A stretch of 54,237 nt of DNA from Bigelowiella natans CCMP2755. Lineage: Eukaryota > Cercozoa > Chlorarachniophyceae. A program made the translations under genes and the position numbers. This document shows, in pieces, positions 26,323 through 39,841 of the stretch (positions within the stretch are counted from its first letter, which is position 1; every line of letters begins with the position of its first letter). The DNA lies in contig ADNK01003260.1 of the NCBI GenBank assembly GCA_000320545.1, positions 1 through 54,237 of the forward strand. The letters are read 5' to 3'. The notes beneath the pieces are model-generated. The model did not search any database. It saw only the letters and a program-made list of their open reading frames with translations, and was not told the origin of the DNA.

Positions 26323-28175
26323 TATGGATTGTTACTACCGTATCGAGTTCCTTATTTTCCTTCTTCTCCTCATACCATTTTATGCATTCCTTACTACACA
26401 ACACGTGAATGGTGTTGCTGGCAGAAGGGTACCCGAGAGCTTCGTAAATCCTGAGGACAATTGAATGCAGCGCGTTCACGCGAGGGACGGGTGGGTGCGA
26501 TAAGAATTATCATCAAGGGATTGATATTGGAAATTTGATTCTTCCTCAGGAGCAGGGAGGACTGAGAAAAGAGAAGTGCTTTGGGAAAGAAGAGGAGGAG
26601 GAGCGCCAACGCCTCTCGTTTTCTGGTTGATGATTTCGTGTACTATTACTTATTATTGGAGAGAATTCTGGCGTCTTCACTCAAGTGGTCATCACAATGA
26701 GCCATAGGGCAGGCGACGCAGCGGAATAAAGCTCCTCCTACCGCACCGGCCTTCCGGTCACACACAATGCATCTATGATGAAGACAACCCCATTTCGCAA
26801 ACTCCTTCATTTTGGCCTTGTCCAGACCCAAGCACTCATGGTGGTACGCGCCAGGGCAGAAATCGCAGCAGAGCTAATTGTGTGACGCGAAGAGAAACAC
26901 CACACACAGACACACACACACACACACACACATAGAGAGAGAGAGAAGAGGACACACGGAAAGAAACCGACCCATGGAATTGTTGTTGCACAATAAGTAT
27001 CATCCTCACAATGTAGCGACAAGGAAATCGGCCTCACCATCAATAGAGCAAGACAATAAGCAATCAAAATGACCTACTACACATGGTGCTGGTGGTGTGT
27101 TTGTGATTATATATCTGATAATTCCTTCTTCTTTGTTCTCTTTGCTTTAACGAGAGGAAGTTGTCAATCGATAGCCAACATAAACGACGTCAGTATCATC
27201 ACCACCACGTCACCAACAATTAACCATCAATCAATTGACAACCAAGTCGCCGCCCTCCCAGCAATTTCCACAGACAGTGCTATTTGGGTAGTCTCTTCCG
27301 GCCTTCAACTTCCTTCTTCCAGGCCGCCGCTCCCTTTTCCCAGGTTTTATGGTGGGGAGAGAAGGACCATCAAATATTGTGTTTGATTTCTTCACAGAAA
27401 ACCCGTGAATATTATACACCGTTGGAATCCTCTTCCTACTACTTCTTCGGAGCCCATTATCTGCATTACTCCGACTGGAAGAAGGCTTTTCTTCTTCGTC
27501 TTTCATGTCTTCTCCTTTTCTTTGTTGTGCCGCTTCTCTGGTGCTCCCAGGCTCGTCGTCAGGAAGATTTTGTGGATAGTGCGCCTTCTTCTCAAGATCC
27601 CGTGGATAGTGCGTCTTCTCCCAGAGAAGCAAACCAAAGCAAACCAAAGCAAACCAAAGCATATGCGTCAATTGTCAAAATAATGATTGGTATAGCGATC
27701 TACTACTGCTCCTTCTGCTACTATTACTACTACTGACTACTACTACTACTACTACTACTACTACGCTACTAGAACTGACTCCTTCAAAATCTCTCGCACT
27801 CATCAGCTTTTTGAATGCGTCGAAGTTTCTGGCATTTAGCTCGTGTCTTTCAAGGAAGCTGGTGGGACGAATGCTGGATGGACCATCGTCGTCTTTATGC
27901 TCATGATGGCGCCGCCTTGTTTGTTGAGCCCTTTGTTCTTCCTCTTCGGATCGGAGATGACGGGTCCTATCAATGATCTCGTCGAGGTCCTCGTCTCTGA
28001 CCTCTTTGGCGGGGTGGAAGATGGCGTTGGCTCCAAATTTGAGTTGTGCTAGCATGTCATTCTTCGCGTCCTTCGAGGAGTAGCAGCAGCAGCAGTAGTA
28101 GTAGTAGTAGTAGTAGTAGTAGAAGCATCATAAGAGAAGATAATTTGCTTCATTTGAGTGCTAATGTGGATGTGT

Positions 28176-28211
<36 letters not shown>

Positions 28212-28496
28212 GTGTGTGTGTGTGCGCATCCATTTTATGCTGCTGATGTCGTGATGAAGCGAGGATGTATGTATCTACTCCATCGAGTTTCTTGATTTCG
28301 TTGGCTGTCGCAGTGGAGTCCCGCATGAGATTCTTTTCCATTGAAAGCTTCAGGTGTTGCTTCTGTATTATGAGCTCCTCGACCGACCCCTTTCGTAAGT
28401 GGGCGGTGTGTGTGGGTGGGGGAGAGGTGGGAGGGGGGAGGAGGGGGAAAGCAATGGAGAGCGCCGAATATGAATATAGAATCCTTCGCGTCCATC

Positions 28497-28542
<46 letters not shown>

Positions 28543-29545
28543 CAGAACTGCGGTGTTATCACTTAATCACCTGTGTGACAAGACGGTATACATGAACGAC
28601 TTTCTGTTGGCCTAAGCGATGCACGCGAGCCATGGCCTGGAGATCTTGTTGGGGGTTCCAGTCCGAATCAAACAATATTACCGTATCAGCACTCTGGAGA
28701 TTAATGCCGATGCCGCCTTTTAGGTGGAAGAAGATAGAGCATAGCAATTGTCACGAACATGATGATGGCGTGTGTGTGCATCTACGCGGAGCCTTCTGGG
28801 GAAAACACTGTATTTCGAAAGCAACTAAGATGCTAGTCTGTCTGCTTTTCCTCTCCTTACGCACATCACTAATACTACTTTTTCTTCCGTTTTCCTATGT
28901 GCTACTGCTGCTGCTGCTGCTGCTGTTTATGTATTTTTGCTAATATCCATACTATCACCCAAGCAGCAGCAACAAAAACGCAAAAATGATCTTGATCGCC
29001 TACCAGCACGAGTCTGGAGCACAAAAGCATGGTACTCCGAATCTGGTGCATTAAAGCGGCGTATATTGACCACACGTTGGACCCTATTCGTCCGACCGTC
29101 CAGGCGGAGATGCTTAATCTTCTCCAACGTGAGAAAACGGCCAAGGAGATCGAGAGTCGCTATAAACTGTGAGAATATCAGTACCCTATGGCCTGCACCG
29201 CGGAGTTTCATCAGCAGCCTTTGCAGTAGCCTCATCTTGCCCGAGCTCGTGACGAGCTCCAAGTCCTGCTGCTCCTCGCTCCCGCCCTCCCCCGTCTTCC
29301 TGTCATCGCTGCGAATCTGTTCTAGTTTTTCTTCGTTCAACATGTACGGGTGGTTGCAGCACTTTCGCAGCTGCATAACTAGGCCTTGTGCCTGTCTTGT
29401 GGTCGGCCTAGAGCCTGGTGAGGGATATGATGATGATGATGATGATGATAATGATGATGACATAAAACAGCTATCAATGGTGTTAGGAGGATGAGGTGTG
29501 TATACGAATGGCGCATATGATATAATCACCATCGTCGTCGTCAAG

Positions 29546-29585
<40 letters not shown>

Positions 29586-30646
29586 CTCTTTCTCGCTTGA
29601 AACCCAGCTACTCCCCAAAGCTACTGCTACGACATATGTTTCACCCTTATAATTTTCCTTTTTCTGAAGTTCCAGACGGTCGATGATGGCCCTTCCGTTG
29701 AGCAGGATCTTCTTATACTCATGCCGCTGCGCTTCTGAAAGGCTGATCATGATGTTGGTCTCAACTTTAGCGGGCAGCTCGGTAACCTGTTTAGTGGCGA
29801 GGGAAAGAAGAAGAAGAACGCAACATTTCTCAAAACTTCTAACATTTTGAATTGTTGAAATTTTTGGTCGAATAAATCTGGCGTACTAAGATTCTATAGA
29901 TAATATCAACCCCCGTCTCCCTCTTTCCTCCATCACTCTTTTCGGTGTATTTCTTCCTATGCTATTGATTATTATTGTTGCTATCTTGTCTAAAGGAGCA
30001 TAGGATCCAAAGGAGCGCCAGTAGCAGCTCAGGCTTTTTCTCAATTAACTAGTACAAACCTATGCGGAAACGACGACGACGACGACGACGACGACGACAC
30101 ACTTTCCCGGTGCAACTACTGATACTATTACAGATACCCACTCCCGCTAGTATCCGCTGTCGCTGCTATGAATACGAATGCTATTGCTACCTCTTCCTTC
30201 AGACGGCGGAGCAAGAAGTGATGCAGTAAGATGTGGGCCTTCTCCATGCGGACTTTATCAACCCTGGCATTTGCGCCGTTGATTATAAACGCGCTCTCAA
30301 ACAACTCTGGATCGCGGAAGACTCCCGGAGCTAGAAACGATAGAATGGCCCAGCATTCGCGCATGTTGTTCTGTAGGGGTGTCCCTGTTAGCACAATGGC
30401 GCCCACCCGTCTAATCTTGTTGATCCTTTTGCTCAACTTTGTCTCCGCACTCTTAAGTGTTATTGATTCACAGGATATTATTAGTCCCTTTCTCACTTCG
30501 TTCACTTCTCCTCTTCCTTCCTCGTGTCCCCTTCTCTCGCTCGCCAACCAATACTTTTCATTGTTGCTTTGGCAGCATGTAAAAACAAGGGAATCCTTCC
30601 TCATTTTTCGATTTTTGGTGCTGTTCCTCTTTGCTGCACCCAAAAG

Positions 30647-30681
<35 letters not shown>

Positions 30682-31988
30682 TAGCATCATTATCATCATC
30701 ACCACCACCTCCCCACCATGAGCTCGGTATCACTACCTTTATTCTGTGGCCTTCATCCAAAACAACGTAGTGCCAGTGAACTATTCTGCCCCGTATCATC
30801 TTCTCAGTCTTAATCGTCTCGTAGGTTGTCACACACACATCGTAGTCGCGGACATGCCGCAACCTCTTCATTATACGACGCCTTTCATTCCTATCTGAGC
30901 TTTGCAGCTTGATCACACGCAGCCTTGGGCTCCACTTCTCAAATTCCTGTGATTCATCATCACCATCATCATCATCATCGTCATCACCCTAATTTACCAC
31001 CACCACCCCCACCATCACCGCCATACTTAAAACCAACTATCTATTTAAGAATCGAGATAAATAAAGAATGGTCGTTGGCAGCACCAACCTTGCACCAGTT
31101 TTCTATGACGCTAAGTGGGCACACGATGAGACAAGGTCCTCCTCCTACTCCTATCTTTTCCATCAACCCCCGTTCTCCCTGATTGGAGGAGGAGGTGCTG
31201 CTGCTACTACTACCACAGTTATTTGATAATATAGTCGAGTCTTGGCTGAACTTCAGATACGATATAAATGCAATGACTTGCAACGTCTTTCCGAGGCCCA
31301 TTTCGTCGGCCAATATCGGTGATATTCCATGCAAATGCTTTTCCAGGAGCCATCGCACACCTGGAAGGTACAGACACACATGCGTTAATCTCATCATCTC
31401 ACCATCATCGTTGCCCATTCATTCCTATCCTCATGCAATATCAATGACGCTATCTTTGCCGGCTTCCACTACAATTTTACTTCCCAGAAGTTAAGCACCC
31501 ACACCGCCACCAAGCAACGCTAATTCTGCCTCACTACCTTCTAATTGATAAGACCGCATCTTTCCTGTGATATAGTGTGGCTGGGTCAAGAATGCGCCTC
31601 CAATTTCTCTTTCTTCCATACGATTATTTTGCGCTTTAAGACTGGCCACGTCTTTTTCCTTCATGAAATCCTTAAAGATATGGATGTTCCTTCGCAAATG
31701 TTGTTGTCTTAGTTTTTCGAAAACCTCTTTCATATCTTTCATCCTTTTCGACGTCTCCCTCAAACAGGAAACTACTTCCTTCTTTTTTTGACTTATTTTT
31801 TGCTCCACATGATCTTTATCTTCATCCTGTGGACTTTCTGAAAGTGTGTAAGTACTGTCAAGTTCAGTATCCGAACCCGAACCCGAACTCGAAACATCCT
31901 CTACGATGAGAGGTTTGGACGACAAGGCGTCGTCATTCACCTTATCATCATGATATTCATCAGGAAACTCATGATTATCATCGACATA

Positions 31989-32021
<33 letters not shown>

Positions 32022-32117
32022 CTCGAATTCGTTGCTGTCTTGACTTTCGACCATTTGGGCCATGCGGGGTGTAAACCCAGCACTGAGCTCATCACCATCA
32101 TCATCATGAAAGTCCAT
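23361..32117 (-). CDS. ISWI-like SNF2 ATPase with PHD-type fingers and UBA-like C-terminus
   Basis: Probable nucleosome-sliding ATPase. Sixteen phase-consistent exons: 32117-31538, 31360-31089, 30946-30737, 30451-30191, 29786-29645, 29414-29004, 28716-28571, 28389-28279, 28070-27780, 27617-27243, 26873-26650, 26450-26339, 26169-26086, 25710-25525, 25424-25051, 24825-23361; about 1,750 residues. In order: an acidic N-terminus with an 11-Asp run; helicase lobes ([62 protein letters not shown]); an ISWI/CHD-like [12 protein letters not shown] and DEDLDEI segment; a PHD finger ([21 protein letters not shown]) with a second Cys/His module ([39 protein letters not shown]); a charged region; a Gln/Lys coiled coil; low-complexity Ala/Ser; and a UBA-like end ([21 protein letters not shown]). 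I see no HAND-SANT-SLIDE module. Boundaries of exons 9 and 10 are approximate. The start could lie further upstream. Confidence 0.87.
27631..27660. repeat. Tandem 10-mer AAACCAAAGC, three copies
   Basis: Direct repeat lying in the intron immediately 5' (on the minus strand) of the exon that starts near 27617, so it overlaps the polypyrimidine tract of that acceptor. Confidence 0.9.
28179..28225. repeat. (GT)n microsatellite
   Basis: Intronic GT tract in the ISWI-like gene, between the exons at 28389-28279 and 28070-27780. Confidence 0.95.
28505..28539. repeat. (CT)n microsatellite
   Basis: Intronic tract in the ISWI-like gene; a GA repeat on the coding strand. A similar tract lies at 29550-29582. 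Confidence 0.95.
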
Positions 32118-33205
32118 TTTCCTCTTCCGGGCTCTTGTTTGTTTGTATAGTAGTGCTATTGTGCTGTTGCTGCATTTTCCATTAGTAGAGTCGAGTGTAA
32201 ACCCAGTACTGTGAGGGGGAGAGAGGAGGGAGAGGAAGGCCTTCAAAACAAGTTATCAGAAGTAAGTCAGTATCTCGGGGTATGGGTAAAGTTTGGAGAA
32301 AAAAATGAGGAGAAAACAAGGCGATTTTGAAAACGAATGCCATTTTGTTAACATCTTCTCCTTGGTTGCTCGGTTGCCGAAGTTTTCTCAGTAAATCCGA
32401 GGAGAAGATGATACCAAAATGCATAAATTCAGTACCGGTATTCTTTTCGGAAGTATCGTACCATCGTATAGAGTGTTCATGACATACGACAGATGTGATT
32501 ATTGTTGTCGATGTGTATCTAGATCTACCAGCATACAAGCAAGAATAAATTTCCATGGATTATTTCCACACCAGCAGGAGATGGATCTCGGCGGAGAGGG
32601 TGAGAGATCTACTGGAATTAATTGTTTATTTTTTTTTTAAAAAACCTTGTCGCAAACTCCAAGTGCATGATGTGGATCTTTCAGCCCGTGGTGTCTTCTC
32701 TTCCATTGAGAATTTTCTTGGTAGCGCATCAAACTCTCCATGCGAGTCTTGGATAATTAAAGTCGCAAATGTGAATTGTGACTGCGTCAGCTGTTCAAAG
32801 GACAACGTATCTACTACGATAAGCTGGAAAGCTTCCCAAACCCGGATGCTCGGGTACGCTGCCTGCATGTGGGCCCATTTATCTTGCGACATAATAATTG
32901 ATTTATTTATGATTGCAATTCTAGAGCGTTTGCTCCAGCAGGAATTTGAAATACATGCATTTATGTCTAAATGTCGGTCTTTTAACTCGCTGCGATTGCA
33001 AAGGTAATACGTCCTCTGCGGTTGCCTCAGAGGTGGGCATCGACCCAAACATTTATTCTACCTAAAAGTTACGGCAGAGCTTTCTCATGACCAGAGGCAA
33101 TTAGGAATCTTTCACAATGAAGTCTAGAGGTAAGGGGTTTGTATTATTTTCAGGCGCGGCAGCGATGTGAATCGGTGTGTTCAAAGGCAGCACGTTGATG
33201 TCATC
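32118..33205. other. Long divergent spacer between the ISWI-like and ARF-GEF genes
   Basis: At 1.1 kb this is the longest head-to-head spacer. It carries two opposing open frames of about 140-150 codons (32555-33007 plus, 33048-32626 minus) that overlap and match no family I know. A short ATG frame at 33117, interrupted by a GTAAGG donor and a TTTTCAG acceptor, suggests a spliced 5' leader or upstream frame for the ARF-GEF. Confidence 0.5.
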
Positions 33206-36200
33206 ATGTTTAATAATACAGAAGAAGCCGAGGGGGCAAGTTTGCCTACATACTCCATGATCCTAGGCGAAATTCAGCTCCTTATGACAGTCATGCGCCG
33301 AAATCAAAAGTGGAAGACAGACCCTCTGGCTCTCAGCGTAAGTCGATAGCAGTACGAGTTTATTAAGCTAGAATTTCGCTTTATTTCGCACCTTGGCTGC
33401 GCATAAGCAACCCCGAATCTGTACGATCCCCTGTACTAATCAAATCGTTGCCCTGCTTCACAGAAGACCCAGGGATTCAACGCCAATACGTTTATTAAGA
33501 CATTGCAGAAGCTGCGTTGGTCAATGTCACCAGGCAACGAAGGTCTTTGAAATTCTGGCACAAAAACTTCTAATCCTGAGTCCCTATTCCCGGTTTCTAA
33601 AAATGTCTTTTAATTTTCTTATTTCGACTAGACCTCCATCCGGTGACGGTTGTGAGACCCTTTGTAGAAATCATTAAGGCAGAGGACACAACGGGGTTGG
33701 CAACCGGGCTTGCAATTGCATCTTTGCAGAAGCTTCTCAAAAGGGGCTTCTTCGAGGTTAAGGGTAGATCGGATAAGTACAGAGATAGCTTGGTGGAAGC
33801 CCTGGTATCGGTCGTGGATGCGTTAACGCATTGCCGATTCGAATCTACCGATTCAAGGAGAGATGAACTCGTTCTAATGAAAATGCTTCAGGTCCGACGC
33901 CTGTCTAGTGAATTAGGAAAGCCTGAAAATCCCTTTCCTTCAAACATGAATTCTTCGGCTTATTTTACTGTCTCGCGGTATCCGCAAGTACCCAAAAGGA
34001 AATAGAAATCGATTCTACATTTAATAAGGCAACTGCGCGTAAGCACTCATATCCCTCATTCTTCCCTCCTCCCCCTTTTTGCTTTCTGCTTCTTCCTCCT
34101 CTCGCCCCAAATAGGCTCTCTCTGCCTGTCTTGGGTGTTCAGCTGGGATGTACCTACCGGACGAAGATGTTTGGTGTATGATCCAGACGTGCTATAGAGT
34201 ATACAAAGTAATGCGCCCTCCCGACTACTCTGACCTGCTATGCGAGGCAGCGGAATCCATCCTGAAGGAGATGGTAGCAATAGTATTCACAAAAGGCCAC
34301 CTGACTAGCACCCCTGCCCTTTCTAGCCCAAATGCTATCGTCCAACCCCAGGCAGTTGAGGAGAAGGAACAGGTTGAGGGTGATACTAAAACGACTACTT
34401 CGGACAGCAAACGTGTACGGCCCTCCTACTCCTCCTCCTCCTCCTCCTCCTCCTCCTCCTCTCGCTTTGGAATAGACTGTGCAGTCCGTGTGATGGAGCT
34501 CGTGTGCTCCTTATGCAAGACTCGCAGGCATGTTGGGAGCAAAGCTGCCACAAACGACGCACAGACCCTCGGCTGCCAGCTTCTCCTCAGCGTGCTAGAA
34601 TCCAACGCGGAGAGAATCTCGCAGATTCCACGACTAATGTCTCTGATCGAGGACGATGTGAGCTTCTTCCTCGTATCAAACTCGGCAGCAGCAGGCAATC
34701 CACTTATCTTTAGTTTCACAGTGAGAATAATATACCTTCTTTACACGAGCATGCGTAGAAAACTCAAGACCCAGGTCGAGATATTCATCTCCCAGCTCTA
34801 TATGCGGCTACTCGTGGAGCAGCAGCAGCACCAAAAACAACAACAACAACAGCAACAACAGCAGCTAGTTATACCTTATGAGATTCGAGAAACTCTCCTG
34901 GAAAGCATGCTTGATTTTGCGCGGATTCCATGGTTCTTTCAGGACCTCTTCATCAACTTCGATTGCCAGCCGCACTGCGAGAATCTGTGCAACGACTTGC
35001 TCGCCCTGGTGTGCAAGGCTGCTAGGCCCACTGATACTGTGTTCCTCACAACCAATCATGTCGTCGCACTTAACACTCTTGTGGAGGTGCTGGAGTCAAT
35101 AGCTTTACGTTGCTGCTGCCCCAGCAGCGATGACGCTAGTAACAGTCAGCAAGAAACGAGGAGCCTGCTGCTTGAGGAGGTGAAGGAGGAGGCAAAAAAG
35201 AAAACAGACAACGACGAACTCAAATCCAAGCCCACTGGTGACAAAGACGAGGAAAAGAAAAAGGCAATCACTGCTGCCGCAGCCCACTCGTCGTCACTTT
35301 CTGGGTGGCAGGGAGGCACTCTCTCTACCAAGAATGCCCTTAATGCTTGTGTGCTCGAGTGGAATAAGAAGCCAAAGAAGGGCATAATGATGATGGTGGA
35401 GCAGGGCTTCCTCTCTGGGGCTCTCCGAAGCCAAAAGGACCAGCGTGCCGACAAGGAATTCGCCGCATATCTAAAGGAGCTCGGAAAGTACCAGAAAAAG
35501 GCTTACAACGTCAAGTACAAGCTCAGAAAGCAGCGCAAGTCGCAGCGGGAGAGCCTGATGCAACAGCAGGGAATGACGCGAGAGGAAGCGGAAGCAAAAC
35601 TCGGTCCCCTGGAGATACCGAAGGATGAGAACCCGCCGCCGACTCCTGTTGCGAGCTCTTATTTCATGCAACGACAGGCACGGATCGAGCCAGAGGCAAA
35701 AAAGCTCGCGTGCATACTTCGGAAAAACCCCAACGTTGACCTGAATGTGCTAGGGGAATTCCTTGGAGAGCCGCTCCAACTCAACCACCTTGTGCGCGAG
35801 TCTTTTGTGTCAACCTTCAACTTCCGCGGGCTGAGCATCGATGCCGCCCTCCGCACCTTCTTGGAATCCTTCCGCCTACCGAAGGAGGCGCAGCAGATTG
35901 ACCGGTGTCTCCAGTCGTTCTCTTCCTCCTTCCATGAGCAGAACCCCAGTTACATGGAGAGTGAGGACGGCGTCTACACGCTCGTCTTTTCGTTGATTAT
36001 GCTGACCACCGACCTCCATAACCCCCTTGTCCCGAAGAAAATGAGCTTGGATCAGTACCTCGTAAACACGAGGAATATCGACGACGGTGATGATGTGCCC
36101 AGGGAGGAGCTCGAGAGGCTGTATAAGGACATCTCCGAGCGCGAGATAGTGATGTCGGGCCGTGGCTCAGGGATTGAGGTAGCGTCCACCAGATATCATC

Positions 36201-39200
36201 ACCATATAACTGTTCCTACTACTCTGCCTCTGTATTAGAATTAGCGTGTGGTCGTTTCATTTCTTTCTTCCTCTCCTCCTTTCTCGCTGATCTAGTTCGA
36301 CGTTCAAGACAAAGCACTTCTTCTTCACATCTGACTCACTCACTCACTGACTGACTGACTGACTGACTGAATGATATTAGGTGGGCTACGAGCTGTGGAA
36401 GGACATCATTCACCGTTCTCGCATCTTCGAGGCTCCTCCCTACAACGTCGTCGCCGAGAGCCACCACCCCCCTTTGCTGGTAGATAAGGAAATCTTCTCG
36501 CGGATCTGGGGGGAGCTGCTCTCCGTCCTCTCCAGCGTGTACAGCAAGGCGAGGCAGGAGCACGTGATCAAGCTCGTGGAGAGGGCCTACAAGCTTATTG
36601 CAGAACTTGGTGCTGCATTCAATCAGCAGGATGCGTTGGAGTCTGCTGTGCTGGCCCTGGGTAGGCACACCGCCCTCCTCGTACTTGGTGGTAGTAACGG
36701 CGCAACCAAGGAAAAGAAGGGGTCGGGGCAAGCTAGTAGTAGCAGTAGTAGTAGCAGTAGTGGTAGTAGTAGTAATAGTGGTAGTGATAGCAACAATATT
36801 AATGGTGGTAGCAGTAGTAGTAGTAATAGTAGTAGTAGTAGCTTTAAAGGCGTAAATGGTAACAGTAGTAGCAGCGGTAGCTCCTCACCGCAACAGCACG
36901 ACATAGTTCGCTTTGCATCGAATCCTAGCTCGCTCCGCGCAGTCAAGATCTTCTTTGGAATGATCGTGCAGTACGGTGGGGCGCTTTCTGAGTCCGTGTG
37001 GGGTGACATCCTCATCTGCCTGCTGCAGCTCCACCTCATGGATGTGCTCCCCAAGAACATTGCGACAATCAATGATTTCGTCTCGGGTCCGCGCTCGCGC
37101 AACGACACCCTGACCCTGACACCGATTAAATTCTCGGAGCCGCAGGAGGGGGAGGCCGGCAGCATGGTCTCATCCCTGCTCTACACGATGAGTTCATACT
37201 TCTCGCCCTCCCCCGTCCAGGATACGCGAGAGCAGCAAAACCGCAGAGAGAAGCTCCTCTCCGTCGCCAAGGGCTGCCTTCAGGAGTGCCAGGCAGATCT
37301 AGTCCTCTCTCAGACGAAGAGAATCAGCCTTGAGGCCCTCCACGGTCTCATGAACTGGATGCGAACGCGTTGTGACGCGGTGAGGCTGTCCGAAAAGCTC
37401 TGTGCTATGTGCTGGCACAATACCGTCTACGTTTCCACGCGGAGGAAGCATGCTCAACAGCTCTTCAGGGCCAGGGCAGCAAGAAGACATGGTGTCAAGA
37501 GAGCGACCTCAGCCCCCTCGATGAGGAGGATGATGATGACCAATGGAGAAAGCAGCAGCAGTGGTTTAATCGCTGAGAACACCACGAGTAGCGGCAGCCT
37601 CGTGATGAAGCACAACGACAAGGCTGGAAATAAGCTGAGGGCTGCCACAGACAGCAGCGCTGCTTCTCCTTCTGATCGGCATCACAAGGAGGAAAAGAAG
37701 AATATGGCACAGTCTCCAGCTCAGAATACCAGCAGCAGTAGCAGCAGCGGCAACAGTAAGTCCGCAACTGGGCTGCTGCAGCAGCGCAGCATGGAGGAAG
37801 AGAGGGACGTCGTTTTGCGAACTCTCTCTGTACAAGAAGCCCAGAATCAACAGCAGATACTAGAGGTATTGCGGTGATCTCCTGCGACATCGATGCCACA
37901 TCCACACACTCACACACACACACACATACACACGCATAAATGCATACATGCACATGCAGTACTGTAGCAAAGAAAGTAAATTCTAACTCCTCGCCCCTTT
38001 CTTCCCCAGCTAAATCTCCAGGAGGAGAAGAAGTACCTCCAGGATTGGATGGAACTCAAGCGACAGCAAGGCTGGCAAGCGGATGGCAGCAGCTTATATG
38101 AATCTTCGTCATCATCATCATCCTCCACCTCGTCCTCGGAGAAGGGAAGGCGGTGGAGCTGGGGCTCTCATGGCTGGCTGCCGGAATCTCTTAGGTCGCA
38201 GCTCCTTTTCATCCACTTCTTCACCCAAATCACGCTGCACAATAGCCATCGCTTCGAGCCCCTGTACCCACTTATACGGCAGTTTCTCACTGACCTCATC
38301 GTTGGACGGGGGGGGGACAAAAAACACCGAAAGATGGCCAAAGAGAAAGGCCACCATGATGGTTCCTACCAAGTCCCAGCCTCGATAGTTGAGAGCGCGG
38401 TTGTCTCGCTGATCGTCATTTCATCGCAGATGCTCGACAAACCGGAAAGCTTCCGGTTCGGCTTGGAATTGCTGGAGATACTGCGAAAGACTGACGAAAA
38501 AAGGAGCATTCTCATCGCCGAGCAATTGGCCTACGGTGTCCTCTTTCTCATACATGAATATCGGAAAGTGATCGAAGATGCTTCAACGTGGCAGTGCATC
38601 TTAGATCTGGTGGGGCGGAGTGTCAAGCACCCTGCAACAGCGTTTGCAGGCGCGAAAACGCTGACGTTAATTCTCACCGACCCGCTGTGTCCCTTCCTGT
38701 CGCTTGCCACCTTTCATCAGACAACCTCGGTTGTGTTTCGATACGCACTCGCGGTGAGGGACAAATGCATTAACCTGCTGCATGTGCTCTTCCGCCGCCT
38801 CGTCGCGCTGCTCAAGAAACATACCAAGAAGGGCTGCGTGGTGGCGCTGCCCAAAGAGATGCAGAAGCAAGTTACTGCCGCTGCCGCCGCCGCCGCCTCC
38901 ACCGATGATGAAGGATTGTATTCTTCTTCAGTATCAGGTCTTACGACTGAGGATCTTGTTGTGTGGAAATCATGCTGGAAACCCCTTCTTAATGCCATAT
39001 GCTCCCTGTGTTGGCGACTCAAAGCGCCCCACAGCACCCAGGCTCTAAATGTGTTGCAGCAGCTGCTCCTGTCTCCGGACCTTCCAGGAGGAGCTACCAG
39101 TTATGCCAACCACGAGGTGGAGGACGGGGGGGAGACTGATAGCAAGGAGGGGGGGGATGTTGCAGCCGAAGGGGGAGGAAGTAGGGTAAGGCGTAGCACT

Positions 39201-39758
39201 AGCACTAGCATCTCAGCAGCTGCGAGCCATTTTTGGCAGAGCTGCATCAACGACATCATGGTTCCGAACTTGAAGCAGCTAGGCTCCAAAAGAGTGGATG
39301 AGGCCAGGCCGCTCAACCAACTCCGCCAGCGCGGACTCGGCTTGCTGGTGAAGATATTCCTGCAAAAGCTGCACACCATGCTGCCCCTCAAAAATTTCCA
39401 CGTTATCCTCGTTAATGTAATTGACACCATACAACAGTACGTTACGCTCGGAAAGGACTCCACTTTGGGTGAGATGGCCCTCGAGGCGCTGAAGAATCTG
39501 ATGCTTGTGATGTCCTCCACCGGTGCCTTTTCACCCGAGCAGAATCCGACTGGGAAAGAGTTATGCGACCTTGCATGGGCGCATATCGAGCCAGTTTGTC
39601 CGGGGCTGAGGGAAGCCTTAACCCCTAGTAAAAAAGATGAGGTTCCAGGGAAAGTGGAATCCGATATTGGAAATGACAATCTTAATAATAATGCAGTTGC
39701 CTCCACCCCTCCGCATCAGCAACAACCGCAGAGCAAGAGTAGCGATGATGCGTCGTAA
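33206..39758 (+). CDS. GBF1: GBF1/GNOM-type ARF guanine-nucleotide exchange factor (Sec7 domain)
   Basis: Large ARF-GEF that loads GTP on ARF1 at the Golgi to recruit COPI. Exons: 33206-33337, 33464-33542, 33632-33891, 34115-36178, 36381-37865, 38010-39758; 1,922 residues, within the family range (human GBF1 about 1,860). The N-terminal DCB block reads MILGEIQLLMTVMRRNQKW, then FVEIIKAEDTTGLATGLAIASL and ALTHCRFESTDSRRDELVLMKMLQ, typical of GBF1/GNOM. The Sec7 domain spans about residues 570-830: it starts WNKKPKKGI, has the catalytic glutamate in FRLPKEAQQIDR, and then MLTTDLHNP. About 80 extra basic residues sit inside it after the first helix. HDS regions follow, broken by Ser-rich microsatellite-encoded linkers (about 36730-36890 and 37720-37760). 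I chose the first in-frame ATG upstream of the conserved block. Confidence 0.93.
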
Positions 39759-39841
39759 TGTTAATTGATATAAGTTTCCGAGCCAGCGAGCCGTATTAAT
39801 AGATCATTAATTCAAAATACGAAGGGCAAAGTCATATGGTT

